Shown here piece after piece: positions 53,637 to 61,665 of a stretch of DNA of 64,000 nucleotides. The stretch lies in the NCBI RefSeq assembly GCF_019278525.1, contig NZ_CP058986.1, positions 2,142,001 to 2,206,000 on the forward strand. Direction: 5' to 3'. This DNA comes from Polaribacter sp. HaHaR_3_91. Its GTDB lineage: Bacteria > Bacteroidota > Bacteroidia > Flavobacteriales > Flavobacteriaceae. Position numbers and translations under genes: made by a program. Every line of letters begins with the position of its first letter. Within the stretch, counting starts at the first letter, position 1. The notes under the pieces were generated by a model that was given only the letters and a program-made list of their open reading frames with translations, searched no databases and was not told the DNA's origin.

Positions 53637-54641
53637 ATGGAAACACCGAATAACGAAGAAGTACAACAAGGTATCTCTTTTGAAAATAGAATTGATTTAT
53701 CTGAATTACAAGAGAGTGTTTTTAAGATAAAAAAAGAACTACAAAAAGTAATTGTAGGTCAAAAAGACATGATGGATTTATTGATCGTTGCACTGCTTGC
53801 AGATGGTCATGTTTTAATAGAAGGTGTACCTGGAGTTGCTAAAACCATTACTGCTAAATTACTAGCAAGAACTATAGATGTTGGCTTTAGTAGAATTCAG
53901 TTTACGCCAGATTTAATGCCTTCAGATATTTTAGGAACTTCGGTTTTTAATGTAAAAACATCTGAATTTGAGTTTAAAAAAGGTCCTATTTTTTCGAGCA
54001 TGATTTTAATTGATGAAATAAACAGAGCGCCTGCAAAAACACAAGCTGCTTTGTTTGAAGTCATGGAAGAAAAGCAAATTACTATAGACGGACAAATATT
54101 TAAGTTACAAGAGCCTTTTGTAGTTTTAGCAACGCAAAACCCTATAGAACAAGAAGGAACGTATAGATTACCTGAAGCACAATTAGATCGCTTTTTATTC
54201 AAGATTAATGTCGATTATCCTAATGCAGACGAGGAGTTACAAATTCTCTTAAAAGAGCAAGCTTTAGAGAATACGACAAAAGCAAGTAAAATTGAAACGG
54301 TTATTTCCGGAGCTAAAATAAATGAATTTAGAAATTTAGTTAACCAGATTAAAATTGAAGAGAACCTATTAAAATACATTGCCAATATTGTGGTGAATAC
54401 TAGAACGAATTCCTTTTTATATTTAGGAGCTTCACCAAGAGCAAGTATTGCAATTTTAGGTGCATCAAAAGCGTTTGCTGCTATTGAAGGACGTGATTTT
54501 GTGACGCCAGAAGATATTAAAAGAGCCACTATACCGGTATTGCAACACAGGGTTATTGTTACACCAGAAAGAGAAATGGAAGGTTTAACAAGTAAACAAA
54601 TTATAGAGCAAATTATTGAAGCGGTGGAAATTCCTAGGTAG
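53637..54641 (+). CDS. MoxR-family AAA+ ATPase
   Basis: The 334-residue ATPase has Walker A EGVPGVAKTITAK, Walker B MILIDEINRAPAK, sensor 1 ATQNPIEQEGTYRLPEAQLDRF (the MoxR signature) and a C-terminal lid domain with GASPRASIAILGASKAFA. MoxR proteins are chaperone-like ATPases that act on VWA/DUF58 proteins and metal-cofactor enzymes. The partner DUF58 gene follows after a 158-bp interval that carries a repeat element, a break in an otherwise gapless operon. Confidence 0.94.
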   Translation: METPNNEEVQQGISFENRIDLSELQESVFKIKKELQKVIVGQKDMMDLLIVALLADGHVLIEGVPGVAKTITAKLLARTIDVGFSRIQFTPDLMPSDILGTSVFNVKTSEFEFKKGPIFSSMILIDEINRAPAKTQAALFEVMEEKQITIDGQIFKLQEPFVVLATQNPIEQEGTYRLPEAQLDRFLFKINVDYPNADEELQILLKEQALENTTKASKIETVISGAKINEFRNLVNQIKIEENLLKYIANIVVNTRTNSFLYLGASPRASIAILGASKAFAAIEGRDFVTPEDIKRATIPVLQHRVIVTPEREMEGLTSKQIIEQIIEAVEIPR

Positions 54642-54726
54642 TGCTTGTTGACCAGTAATCAATTATCCGTAAAAAAAAAGTAGAAAGTCTTCGATAAAGC
54701 GCAGACTGATATTGATAAAAACACGC

Positions 54727-54804
54727 GTCATTACAAGGAACGAAGTAATCTGTTTGTTATTTAGTTCTTTGTTAAGTAGAGATTGCTTCGTACCTCGCAA
54801 TGAC
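54727..54804. repeat. Dispersed inverted-repeat element (GTCATTGCGAGG type)
   Basis: Two 25-bp arms, 54727-54751 (from GTCATTACAAGGAACGAAGT) and 54780-54804 (reverse complement from GTCATTGCGAGGTACGAAGC), face each other across ~28 bp. Only three bases differ between the arms. This type of GTCATTGCGAGG...GAAGCAATCT palindrome is, to my knowledge, scattered between genes in many Bacteroidota genomes. The right arm ends inside the DUF58 gene and supplies its ATG. Confidence 0.8.
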
Positions 54805-56176
54805 AAAAAAAACGAATACAAATAAACAATTACATAAAATATTGAAACATTTTTACAACACTTTATTCTTAAACAATCGATTTTTCTATATTTTAGGAAG
54901 TATCTCAGCTCTTTTTGTGGTTGGTTTTTTCATTCCTTTCTTTTTTGAAGTTTCTAAAATGTTGCTTTTTGTTTTAGTGGTGTTACTATTGGTTGATGTT
55001 TTTATTTTATACAATACAAAAAATGCAATTAAGGTGAATCGCTATTTACCAGAGCGATTATCTAATGGAGATATAAATAAAATATCGATGCAACTGGAAA
55101 GTTTATATGGTTTTAAAGCACATCTTTCTATTATAGAAGAAATTCCATTTCAATTTCAAAAAAGAGATTTTATATTCAATATTGTCCTATCAAAAAAAGA
55201 AGAAAAAACAATTCATTACGATTTAATTCCAACAGAACGAGGTGTTTATTTATTTGGAAATATAAATGTGTACGCCAGTTCTCCGTTGCAATTAGCAACT
55301 AAAAAACACGTTTTAGGAGAAGGAAAAGAAGTAAAATGCTATCCATCTTTTTTAAAGTTGAGAGAATTCGATTTTAAAGCATTTAACAATGATGCTGTTT
55401 CTTACGGAACAAAAAAAGTAAGAAGAATTGGGCATTCTTTAGAATTTGAACAAATTAAAGAATATGTTTCTGGTGATGATATTCGATCTTTAAACTGGAA
55501 AGCCACTGCAAAGAGAAATCAGTTGATGATCAATCAGTATGTAGAAGAAAAATCGCAACCTGTTTATGCTATTATCGATAAAGGTCGTGCCATGCAAATG
55601 CATTTCAATAATTTAAGCCTGTTAGATTATGCAATCAATTCTACATTAGCAATTAGCAATGTTATTTTAAGAAAACAAGACAAAGCAGGTATGTTATCGT
55701 TTTCAACAAAGTTGGAAGATTGGGTGGTTGCAGAAAAAAGAAACTCTCAAATGAGTTTAATTTCGGAAGCATTACATAATATCAAAACAGATTTCTCAGA
55801 ATCGGATTTTAGTACGTTATACGCCGTTGTTAAAAGAAAAATTACACAAAGAAGTTTACTGATTCTTTATACAAATTTTGAAACTATGGATGGTTTAAAG
55901 AGACAACTCCCCTATTTACGGGCGTTGGCTAAAAATCATTTGGTATTGGTGGTCTTTTTTGAAAATATAGCATTAGAAGCTTTAACCACAACACAAAGTG
56001 AAGATGTTTTAGGGGTGTATGATAGTATTATTGCAGAAAAATTTATGTACGAAAAGAAAAGTATTGTTAAAGAACTCAAAAAATACGGAATTCAAGCTGT
56101 TTTAACAAAACCAGAAAACTTAACAGGAGATACCATTAACAAGTATTTAGAGTTAAAATCTAGGGGGTTATTTTAG
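54800..56176 (+). CDS. DUF58-domain protein (MoxR partner)
   Basis: The 458-residue protein has two membrane helices near residues 33-65, then a beta-rich part and the DUF58 core SLEFEQIKEYVSGDDIRSLNWKATAKRNQLMINQYVEEKSQPVYAIID. A degenerate VWA-like domain follows to the end. It is expected to work with the MoxR ATPase encoded upstream. The ATG at 54800 lies in the right arm of the repeat at 54727-54804. An in-frame TTG at 54842 (MKHFYNTLFLNNRFFYILG if used) matches the usual shorter N-terminus and may be the older start. Confidence 0.88.
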   Translation: MTKKTNTNKQLHKILKHFYNTLFLNNRFFYILGSISALFVVGFFIPFFFEVSKMLLFVLVVLLLVDVFILYNTKNAIKVNRYLPERLSNGDINKISMQLESLYGFKAHLSIIEEIPFQFQKRDFIFNIVLSKKEEKTIHYDLIPTERGVYLFGNINVYASSPLQLATKKHVLGEGKEVKCYPSFLKLREFDFKAFNNDAVSYGTKKVRRIGHSLEFEQIKEYVSGDDIRSLNWKATAKRNQLMINQYVEEKSQPVYAIIDKGRAMQMHFNNLSLLDYAINSTLAISNVILRKQDKAGMLSFSTKLEDWVVAEKRNSQMSLISEALHNIKTDFSESDFSTLYAVVKRKITQRSLLILYTNFETMDGLKRQLPYLRALAKNHLVLVVFFENIALEALTTTQSEDVLGVYDSIIAEKFMYEKKSIVKELKKYGIQAVLTKPENLTGDTINKYLELKSRGLF

Positions 56177-56424
56177 GTTAGAAATCATAAATAAAAACGT
56201 TAATGTAGGACAGATATAGATTAAGTTAATCGAGTAATTATTGCTTCTAAAATTCATCACTTTTATGAGTCTTATTTTAGTTACAGATTGTATTATGGAA
56301 AACAATTATGCATAATTAATAAGGACTAACACTTAAAACATGTGTAAAAATAATTAGATTAATGCTGTTGGTAAAGAATAAATAATATATTTGTAAGCTT
56401 ATTAAAAAAACTAAACTTTTTAGA
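56177..56424. other. Intergenic region before the DUF805 pair
   Basis: No gene is seen. TATATTTG at 56386-56393 matches the -7 promoter consensus and lies 32 bp before the first DUF805 gene. A -33 TTG is present only at a short spacing. Confidence 0.45.
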
Positions 56425-56808
56425 GTGAATTGGTATATAAAAGTAATAAAACAGTATTCAGACTTTAAAGGAAGAGCAAGACGTCAGGAATATTGGATGT
56501 TTATTTTAATAAATTCAATTATTTCTATCGGTTTCATGTTTATGGACAAAATTTTTGGTACAAATTACGGAGAATTTGGTGAAGATGGATATCTTGAAAC
56601 GTTCTATAGTTTAGCTGTTTTAGTGCCATATATAGCAGTTACAGTAAGAAGAATGCATGATGTTGGAAAAAGTGGTTGGTATATGTTAATACCATTTTAT
56701 AATTTTTATCTAGCTTGCACAAATAGTGAGAATGGCGAAAATAAATGGGGAGAAAACCCAAAAGGTGAAGGAAATAGCTCAGAAATTAATCAAATAGGTC
56801 AAGAATAG
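56425..56808 (+). CDS. DUF805 membrane protein, first copy (GTG start)
   Basis: The 127-residue inner-membrane protein has the DUF805 pattern: NWYIKVIKQYSDFKGRARRQEYWMF, then two or three helices, VTVRRMHDVGKSGWYMLIP and a polar C-terminus GENKWGENPKGEG. The GTG at 56425 is chosen because NWY at residues 2-4 aligns with the neighbour's MNWY start. The family has no defined function. It is a tandem paralogue of the next gene, 23 bp away, on one transcript. Confidence 0.88.
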   Translation: MNWYIKVIKQYSDFKGRARRQEYWMFILINSIISIGFMFMDKIFGTNYGEFGEDGYLETFYSLAVLVPYIAVTVRRMHDVGKSGWYMLIPFYNFYLACTNSENGENKWGENPKGEGNSSEINQIGQE

Positions 56809-56831
56809 TATAATTATTAAAAATTAAAAAA

Positions 56832-57236
56832 ATGAATTGGTATTTAAAAGTAGTAAAAGAACATTACGCAGATTTTAACGGTAGAGCAAGAAGAGAGGAG
56901 TATTGGATGTTTACATTATTTAATGCAATAATTTCTATTGTAATAAGTGTTGTGTTTGCAGGGATCGGTATTGCTTTAGAATCACCTTTATTAGCAGGTC
57001 TAAGCTATATTTATACTTTGGCTGTTTTAGTACCAAGTTTAGCTGTTCTGGTTAGAAGATTACATGACACCGGAAAAAGTGGTTGGTTCATTTTAATTGG
57101 ACTAATACCTTTAATTGGTGCTATATGGTTATTGGTAATATTATGTACTGATAGTGTTTCTGGTGCAAATAAATGGGGAGAAAACCCTAAGGGAATTGGA
57201 AATAATGCTTCTATAAATGAAATAGGTAGAGAATAA
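56832..57236 (+). CDS. DUF805 membrane protein, second copy
   Basis: The 134-residue paralogue of the preceding protein begins MNWYLKVVKEHYADFNGRARREEYWMF. It has RRLHDTGKSGWFILIGLIP in the last helical hairpin and ends GANKWGENPKGIGNN. Divergence from the first copy is moderate, with identity concentrated in the Arg-rich N-terminus and the HDxGKSGW motif, so the duplication is not recent. It is followed by a strong terminator. Confidence 0.9.
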   Translation: MNWYLKVVKEHYADFNGRARREEYWMFTLFNAIISIVISVVFAGIGIALESPLLAGLSYIYTLAVLVPSLAVLVRRLHDTGKSGWFILIGLIPLIGAIWLLVILCTDSVSGANKWGENPKGIGNNASINEIGRE

Positions 57237-57262
57237 CCCTTTCAAATATTAAAATACAATAG

Positions 57263-57292
57263 AAGGTTGCTTATTTAGCAACCTTTTTTTTT
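57263..57292 (+). terminator. Terminator after the DUF805 pair
   Basis: AAGGTTGC / GCAACCTT with a 7-nt loop and a long T run, 26 bp after the stop codon. Confidence 0.9.
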
Positions 57293-57339
57293 GTTTATTT
57301 TTCTCAACTTTAACCCCTAAATAAAACTACTTTTGCCTT

Positions 57340-58533
57340 GTGAAAATTAGACAAAAATCAGAATCGGAATTTATTATTGTAATGGCCTCATTAATGTCTT
57401 TAGTTGCTTTTGCAATAGACGCATTATTACCTGCTATTTCAGATATTAGTGAAACAATTCATATTATAGACCCAAAAAACAATCAGTTATTTATAACAAT
57501 GATTTTTTTAGGAATTGGTTTTGGGCAACTTATTTCAGGACCATTATCTGATAGTTTTGGTAGAAAACCTATTATCTATGTTGGATTTAGTGTTTTTGTA
57601 CTTGCTAGTTTTATTTGTCTTTTTGCTACTAATTTAGAAATGATGATTGTTGGTCGGTTTTTACAAGGAATTGGCTTATCTGCCCCAAGAACCATAAGTA
57701 TTGCTATGGTTAGAGATCGTTTTAGCGGTAATTACATGGCGAGAGTTATGTCTTTTATTACGGTAATCTTTCTTTTAGTACCTGTTATTGCTCCTGCTTT
57801 AGGTAAAATATTATTAGATGCCTACGGATGGAAATCTATTTTTTACAGTCAGTTAATTATTGGAGTTTTCATTATGCTTTGGGTTTGGAAAAGACAACCT
57901 GAAACTTTAGTGGTAGAAAAAAGAAAGAAATTTAAGTTAGCACTTTTTGTAGAAGGTCTTAAAGAATTTGTAAAGTATAAATATGCTGTAATTTTTACCA
58001 TATTCTCTGGTTTTATTACAGGATCTTTTATGGTATATTTAAGTGCTAGTCAACATATTTTTGTAGAACAATATCAGTTAGAAGAAGAGTTTCCTTTTAT
58101 TTTTGCTTGTTTGGCAATTAGTATTGGAATGGCTACTTTTTTAAATGGGAAGCTCGTAGTAAGAATGGGAATGTTTAAACTAGTTTCCTTTTTTACAATA
58201 ATGTTTACGGTAGTTTCACTAATCTACATTCTCTTTTTTTATGGAGATGCAAATCCTAATATTTATGTTTTATTGATATTTTTTGGCTTGCAGTTCTTTT
58301 CAATCGGATTTTTATTTGGTAATACTAGAGCTTTGGCAATGGAGCCTATAGGACATATTGCAGGTGTTGGAGCAGCTATTAATGGTTTTGTTTCTACTAT
58401 AATGGCAGTACCAATTGCAACTTTTATTGGTAGTTATATTACGGACACCGCTTTACCTCTATTCATTGGTTTTTTTGTTTGTGGTACTATTGCTCTTTTG
58501 TTAATTCTACTTCTAAAGTTAAGGAGAAATTAA
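57340..58533 (+). CDS. Bcr/CflA-family multidrug efflux MFS transporter
   Basis: The 397-residue protein has 12 membrane helices. N-terminal FIIVMASLMSLVAFAIDALLPAISDI is the Bcr/CflA opening. Motif A is GQLISGPLSDSFGRKPIIYVG and motif C lies in the LLVPVIAPALGKILLDAYGWKSIF region. Family members export drugs such as bicyclomycin or chloramphenicol, or sulfonamides and Cys, by proton antiport; the substrate is unknown. The start is GTG at 57340, and TACTTTTG at 57328-57335 just before it would make a nearly leaderless mRNA. ATG 57382 is the alternative. Confidence 0.9.
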   Translation: MKIRQKSESEFIIVMASLMSLVAFAIDALLPAISDISETIHIIDPKNNQLFITMIFLGIGFGQLISGPLSDSFGRKPIIYVGFSVFVLASFICLFATNLEMMIVGRFLQGIGLSAPRTISIAMVRDRFSGNYMARVMSFITVIFLLVPVIAPALGKILLDAYGWKSIFYSQLIIGVFIMLWVWKRQPETLVVEKRKKFKLALFVEGLKEFVKYKYAVIFTIFSGFITGSFMVYLSASQHIFVEQYQLEEEFPFIFACLAISIGMATFLNGKLVVRMGMFKLVSFFTIMFTVVSLIYILFFYGDANPNIYVLLIFFGLQFFSIGFLFGNTRALAMEPIGHIAGVGAAINGFVSTIMAVPIATFIGSYITDTALPLFIGFFVCGTIALLLILLLKLRRN

Positions 58534-58623
58534 TTTTAATAGACGTGTATTTATATAAAAATAGCAGATAAAAATAACCAAATATTAGCTTATCAACTTT
58601 AAAAATTATTATAATATTTTAGT

Positions 58624-59328
58624 ATGGAAATTCCTATAATTTATCAAGATGAGTTTATTATTTGCGTTGCTAAACCTAATAATGTACTTGTACATCATGC
58701 ACATCATTCTAGAAATGTTGCTGATGAAAAATCTCTTTTACAGCTTTTAGATGAACAAGTTGGTGGTAAGTTTTATCCGATTCATCGGTTGGATAGAAAA
58801 ACATCTGGAATTATTCTGTTAGCAAAGGAAACACACTTTGTTTCTAAGTTTCAAGATTTGTTTACTGCTAATGAAATTCAGAAAACGTATTATGGAGTGG
58901 TTCGTGGTTTTTCTCCGGAATCAAAAATTATTGATTCTCCAGTAAAAGGAAGAGATGCGAATGTGCACAAAGAGGCTTTAACACATTTAAGAACTCTAGA
59001 GCAAGTCACTTTAGATATTCCTGTAAAACCGTATGATTCTTCTCGTTATAGCTTGGTAGAATTATCTCCTAAAACAGGAAGAATGCATCAATTACGTGTG
59101 CACTCTAATAAAATAAGTCACCCATTAATTGGTGATACAAAATATGGAGACAAGAATCATGATGTAATGTTTGAGGAAAATTTTGGTTGGAAAAATATGT
59201 TTTTACATGCAGGAAAACTAGAGTTTAAACATCCTTTTACGGAAGAAGAACTTATCTTAAAAGCCTCTTTTCCTGAAGATTGGATTAGCTTATTTAAAGC
59301 TTTTTCTTGGGTAAATCCCATTGGGTAA
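58624..59328 (+). CDS. truC: RluA-family pseudouridine synthase, TruC-like
   Basis: The 234-residue enzyme has the catalytic motif HRLDRKTSGI (D57), KTYYGVVRG and SPKTGRMHQLRVHSNKISHPLIGDTKYGD. It lacks an N-terminal S4 domain, which fits TruC (tRNA pseudouridine 65) more than the rRNA enzymes RluC/D. The TruC assignment also rests on the opening IPIIYQDEFIICVAKPNNVLVHHA. It acts on tRNA in the cytoplasm. It stands alone 90 bp after the exporter gene. Confidence 0.88.
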   Translation: MEIPIIYQDEFIICVAKPNNVLVHHAHHSRNVADEKSLLQLLDEQVGGKFYPIHRLDRKTSGIILLAKETHFVSKFQDLFTANEIQKTYYGVVRGFSPESKIIDSPVKGRDANVHKEALTHLRTLEQVTLDIPVKPYDSSRYSLVELSPKTGRMHQLRVHSNKISHPLIGDTKYGDKNHDVMFEENFGWKNMFLHAGKLEFKHPFTEEELILKASFPEDWISLFKAFSWVNPIG

Positions 59329-59341
59329 AAAAGTTGTTTCG

Positions 59342-59410
59342 CAGAGATTCATAGAGAAAAAGCACAGCGTTTTACGGAGTTTTTTTCAAAAATATCTTTA
59401 TAAATCTCTG
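59342..59410. repeat. Short inverted-repeat element after truC
   Basis: CAGAGATT (59342-59349) and AATCTCTG (59403-59410) face each other across ~53 bp. The interior is rich in AGAGAAAAAGCACAG-like words, which resemble the GCAGAGATTCACAGAG intergenic repeats seen in some flavobacteria. Confidence 0.45.
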
Positions 59411-59418
59411 AGTAATAA

Positions 59419-59604
59419 TTATTGATCTATAGATTGTGCACTAAAACTAGTCAATTCTCCTTCTTCAAAAATTGGTGTAATTTCTATAGGATTACAACAA
59501 ACTTCGCAATCTTCTATGTAGGTTTGCTGGTAGACGCTTTGGTCTAAAATCATTGATATTTCTTCCCAACAATGTGGACATTGAAAAAAATGCTCTACTT
59601 CCAC
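59419..59604 (-). CDS. CPXCG-motif cysteine-rich protein
   Basis: The 61-residue protein has two zinc-finger-like Cys pairs, CPHC (9-12) near the N-terminus and CEVCC (33-37), as in the 'CPXCG motif' family; here the first pair is CPHCW. It is a probable zinc-ribbon protein of unknown role. Its start shares one base with the stop of the reductase gene, so the two are coupled. Confidence 0.88.
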   Translation of the reverse strand: MEVEHFFQCPHCWEEISMILDQSVYQQTYIEDCEVCCNPIEITPIFEEGELTSFSAQSIDQ

Positions 59605-60608
59605 TATTCTATTACTTTTAGCACTAATTTACCTTTTTTATCTCCAGAAAATAGTCTGTTATAGGTTTCTTGAAAATTTTCAATACCCTCATAGATATCT
59701 TCACGAGACTTTAATTTACCTTCTTTTAACCAAAGTGCCATTTGCTTTGCTGCTTTGCCAAAATCTTTTGTATAATCCATAACAACCATACCTTTCATTG
59801 TAGAACGTGTAACTAGTAAAGACAGATAATTACTTGGTCCGGCTACTTTAGATTTGTTGTTGTATTGAGAAATTGCTCCACAAATTACTACGGTTGCTTT
59901 CATGCGCAGCTTGCTTAAAGCGGCGTCCAAAATTTTTCCGCCTACGTTGTCAAAATAAACATCAATTCCTTTTGGGCATTTTTGTTTTAAAGCAGTGTAA
60001 ATGTTTTCGGACTTATAGTCGATTGCGGCATCAAAACCTAGTTCATTTACAATATAATCACATTTTTCTTTACCACCAGCAATACCAATAACTCTACATC
60101 CTTTAATTTTTGCAATCTGCCCAACAATACTACCAACAGCACCTGCAGCGCCTGAAACTAATACAATGTCTCCTTCTTTTACATTCGCTACTTCTAAAAT
60201 ACCAAAATAAGCAGTCATTCCGGGCATACCTAAGATACCGAGATACGCTGGCATTGGAGCTAATTTTTCATCTACCTTAAAACAGCCTTCACCATTTGAA
60301 ACAACATATTGCTGTACGCCTCCCCAACCAGAAACACAATCGCCAATTTGAAAATTAGGATTGTTATTGTTGTTGATTACTTTACCAATAGCACCGGCTC
60401 TCATAACACTATCTAATGCTACTGGTGGAATGTAAGATTTGGTATCGTTCATCCAACCACGCATTGCTGGGTCTAGAGAAATATAATGTTGCTGAATTAA
60501 AATTTCTCCTTCCTCTAAAGCCGGAATTGGATTTTCTTCAAATTGCCAAGTATTTTTGTCAGGTGTTCCTATCGGACGGTTTTTTAAAGTGATTTGTTTG
60601 TTGTTCAT
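59604..60608 (-). CDS. CurA-like NADP-dependent MDR oxidoreductase
   Basis: The 334-residue protein starts MNNKQITLKNRPIGTPDKN; ten extra upstream codons are open but not family-like. It is a zinc-independent medium-chain reductase: ISLDPAMRGWMND near the start, GMPGMTAYFGILEVANVKEGDIVLVSGAAGAVGSIVGQIAK (NADPH-binding GxxGxxG) and YFDNVGGKILDAAL. Relatives (CurA, leukotriene B4 dehydrogenase, YncB) reduce the C=C bond of enones. The substrate here is unknown. Confidence 0.92.
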   Translation of the reverse strand: MNNKQITLKNRPIGTPDKNTWQFEENPIPALEEGEILIQQHYISLDPAMRGWMNDTKSYIPPVALDSVMRAGAIGKVINNNNNPNFQIGDCVSGWGGVQQYVVSNGEGCFKVDEKLAPMPAYLGILGMPGMTAYFGILEVANVKEGDIVLVSGAAGAVGSIVGQIAKIKGCRVIGIAGGKEKCDYIVNELGFDAAIDYKSENIYTALKQKCPKGIDVYFDNVGGKILDAALSKLRMKATVVICGAISQYNNKSKVAGPSNYLSLLVTRSTMKGMVVMDYTKDFGKAAKQMALWLKEGKLKSREDIYEGIENFQETYNRLFSGDKKGKLVLKVIE

Positions 60609-60641
60609 TAGAAGGTATTTAAGATCTAAAAATAGCAAATT

Positions 60642-60996
60642 TTAATAATCTATCAAATTTAAAATCGCTTTTTCTAATCTATTTTTTCCTAAATATTGAT
60701 TTTCTAAATTTTTATCAAACGGAATTAGAGTTCCTAAACTAACGACTCTTTTTACGGGAGTATCTAAGTGTTCAAAACAGTTTTAATTGATTAAAGCTGA
60801 GATATCGCTCAAAATTCTACCAAACAACGAGTCTTCTTGACCGATTCCAGAAAACCATTTAGATATTTTTCCTTGCCTTAAAAGAATCAGTATTTTCTCC
60901 TCGATTTAGCGCGAGGTTTTAGCATGTTTTTATAAGGCTTAATAATGTATCGTTATGAATGGAAGAAGGTTTAATAAAATCAATTTTTGAAGACAT
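60642..60996 (-). pseudogene. Decayed 2-oxo-acid dehydrogenase E1 (alpha-beta fusion) remnant
   Basis: On the minus strand a broken reading frame encodes both ends of a fused branched-chain-type E1 enzyme. The N-terminal part from ATG 60996 gives HNDTLL and, after a frameshift, YKNMLKPR, then after another frameshift IEEKILILLRQGKISKWFSGIGQ. It runs directly into the C-terminal part EDSLFGRILSDISALIN, an in-frame TAA (60783-60785), then NCFEHLDTPVKRVVSLG, TLIPFDKNLENQYLGKNRLE and the stop at 60642. The middle (~500 residues, including the thiamine-diphosphate site) is deleted. It cannot make a working enzyme. Confidence 0.8.
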
Positions 60997-61051
60997 AAAT
61001 TGTAGATTTTATGGTTATGCTAACAAACATACAGATAAAGGGATAATCCAT

Positions 61052-61085
61052 AAAAAAAACCTTATCATTTTACTGATAAGGTTTT
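61052..61085 (-). terminator. Terminator of the lrp-type gene
   Basis: AAAACCTTATCA / TGATAAGGTTTT with a 6-nt loop. Read on the minus strand it ends in a T run (complement of 61052-61059). Confidence 0.85.
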
Positions 61086-61109
61086 AAATGGTATTAAAAA
61101 AAAAGAAGC

Positions 61110-61589
61110 TTACAATTGTTGAAAAATTTCGTGCATCATTCTTTTTTTATCATTGATGCTTTCTTCTAAAGCAATCATTGTTTCTGTTCTATTTACTCCA
61201 GGAATATCGTCTATTCTGTAAATAATATCTTTTGCATCGTTAGTACCTTTTGCTCTTACTTTACAAAAAATATTGTATTTGCCAGCAGTTACATAAGCTA
61301 CAGTAACATTAGGAATGTTTCTTAAATCTGCAATAACATTCTGAGTCATAGAGGTTTTTTCTAGATACACACCTACATGTGCTATGAAAGAATACCCCAT
61401 TTTCTCATAGTTTAAAGTAAGCGTAGATCCTTGAATAATACCCTCATCTTCCATCTTTTTTACACGTACGTGAATGGTACCTGCAGATACTAATAGTTGT
61501 TTTGCAATATCGGTAAAAGGAGTCCTTGCGTTTTCAATTAACACATCTAAAATCTGATGATCAATTTCGTCTAATATAAATTTTTTCAT
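61110..61589 (-). CDS. Lrp/AsnC-family transcriptional regulator
   Basis: The 159-residue protein has an N-terminal helix-turn-helix (DEIDHQILDVLIENARTPFTDIAKQLLVSAGTIHVRVKKMEDEGII) and a C-terminal RAM effector domain (HVGVYLEKTSMTQNVIADL, VAYVTAGKYNIFCKVRA). Lrp-type regulators sense amino acids. The adjacent remains of a branched-chain 2-oxo-acid dehydrogenase gene suggest an old link to amino-acid catabolism, which is inference. TAAATTTG (minus strand, 61624-61617) upstream fits a -7 element. Confidence 0.94.
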   Translation of the reverse strand: MKKFILDEIDHQILDVLIENARTPFTDIAKQLLVSAGTIHVRVKKMEDEGIIQGSTLTLNYEKMGYSFIAHVGVYLEKTSMTQNVIADLRNIPNVTVAYVTAGKYNIFCKVRAKGTNDAKDIIYRIDDIPGVNRTETMIALEESINDKKRMMHEIFQQL

Positions 61590-61665
61590 TTTTTACGTAT
61601 TATTCAAATTACTACGCAAATTTATGATTTTAATTTAATTAAACTAACATAAAACTAACAAATAC

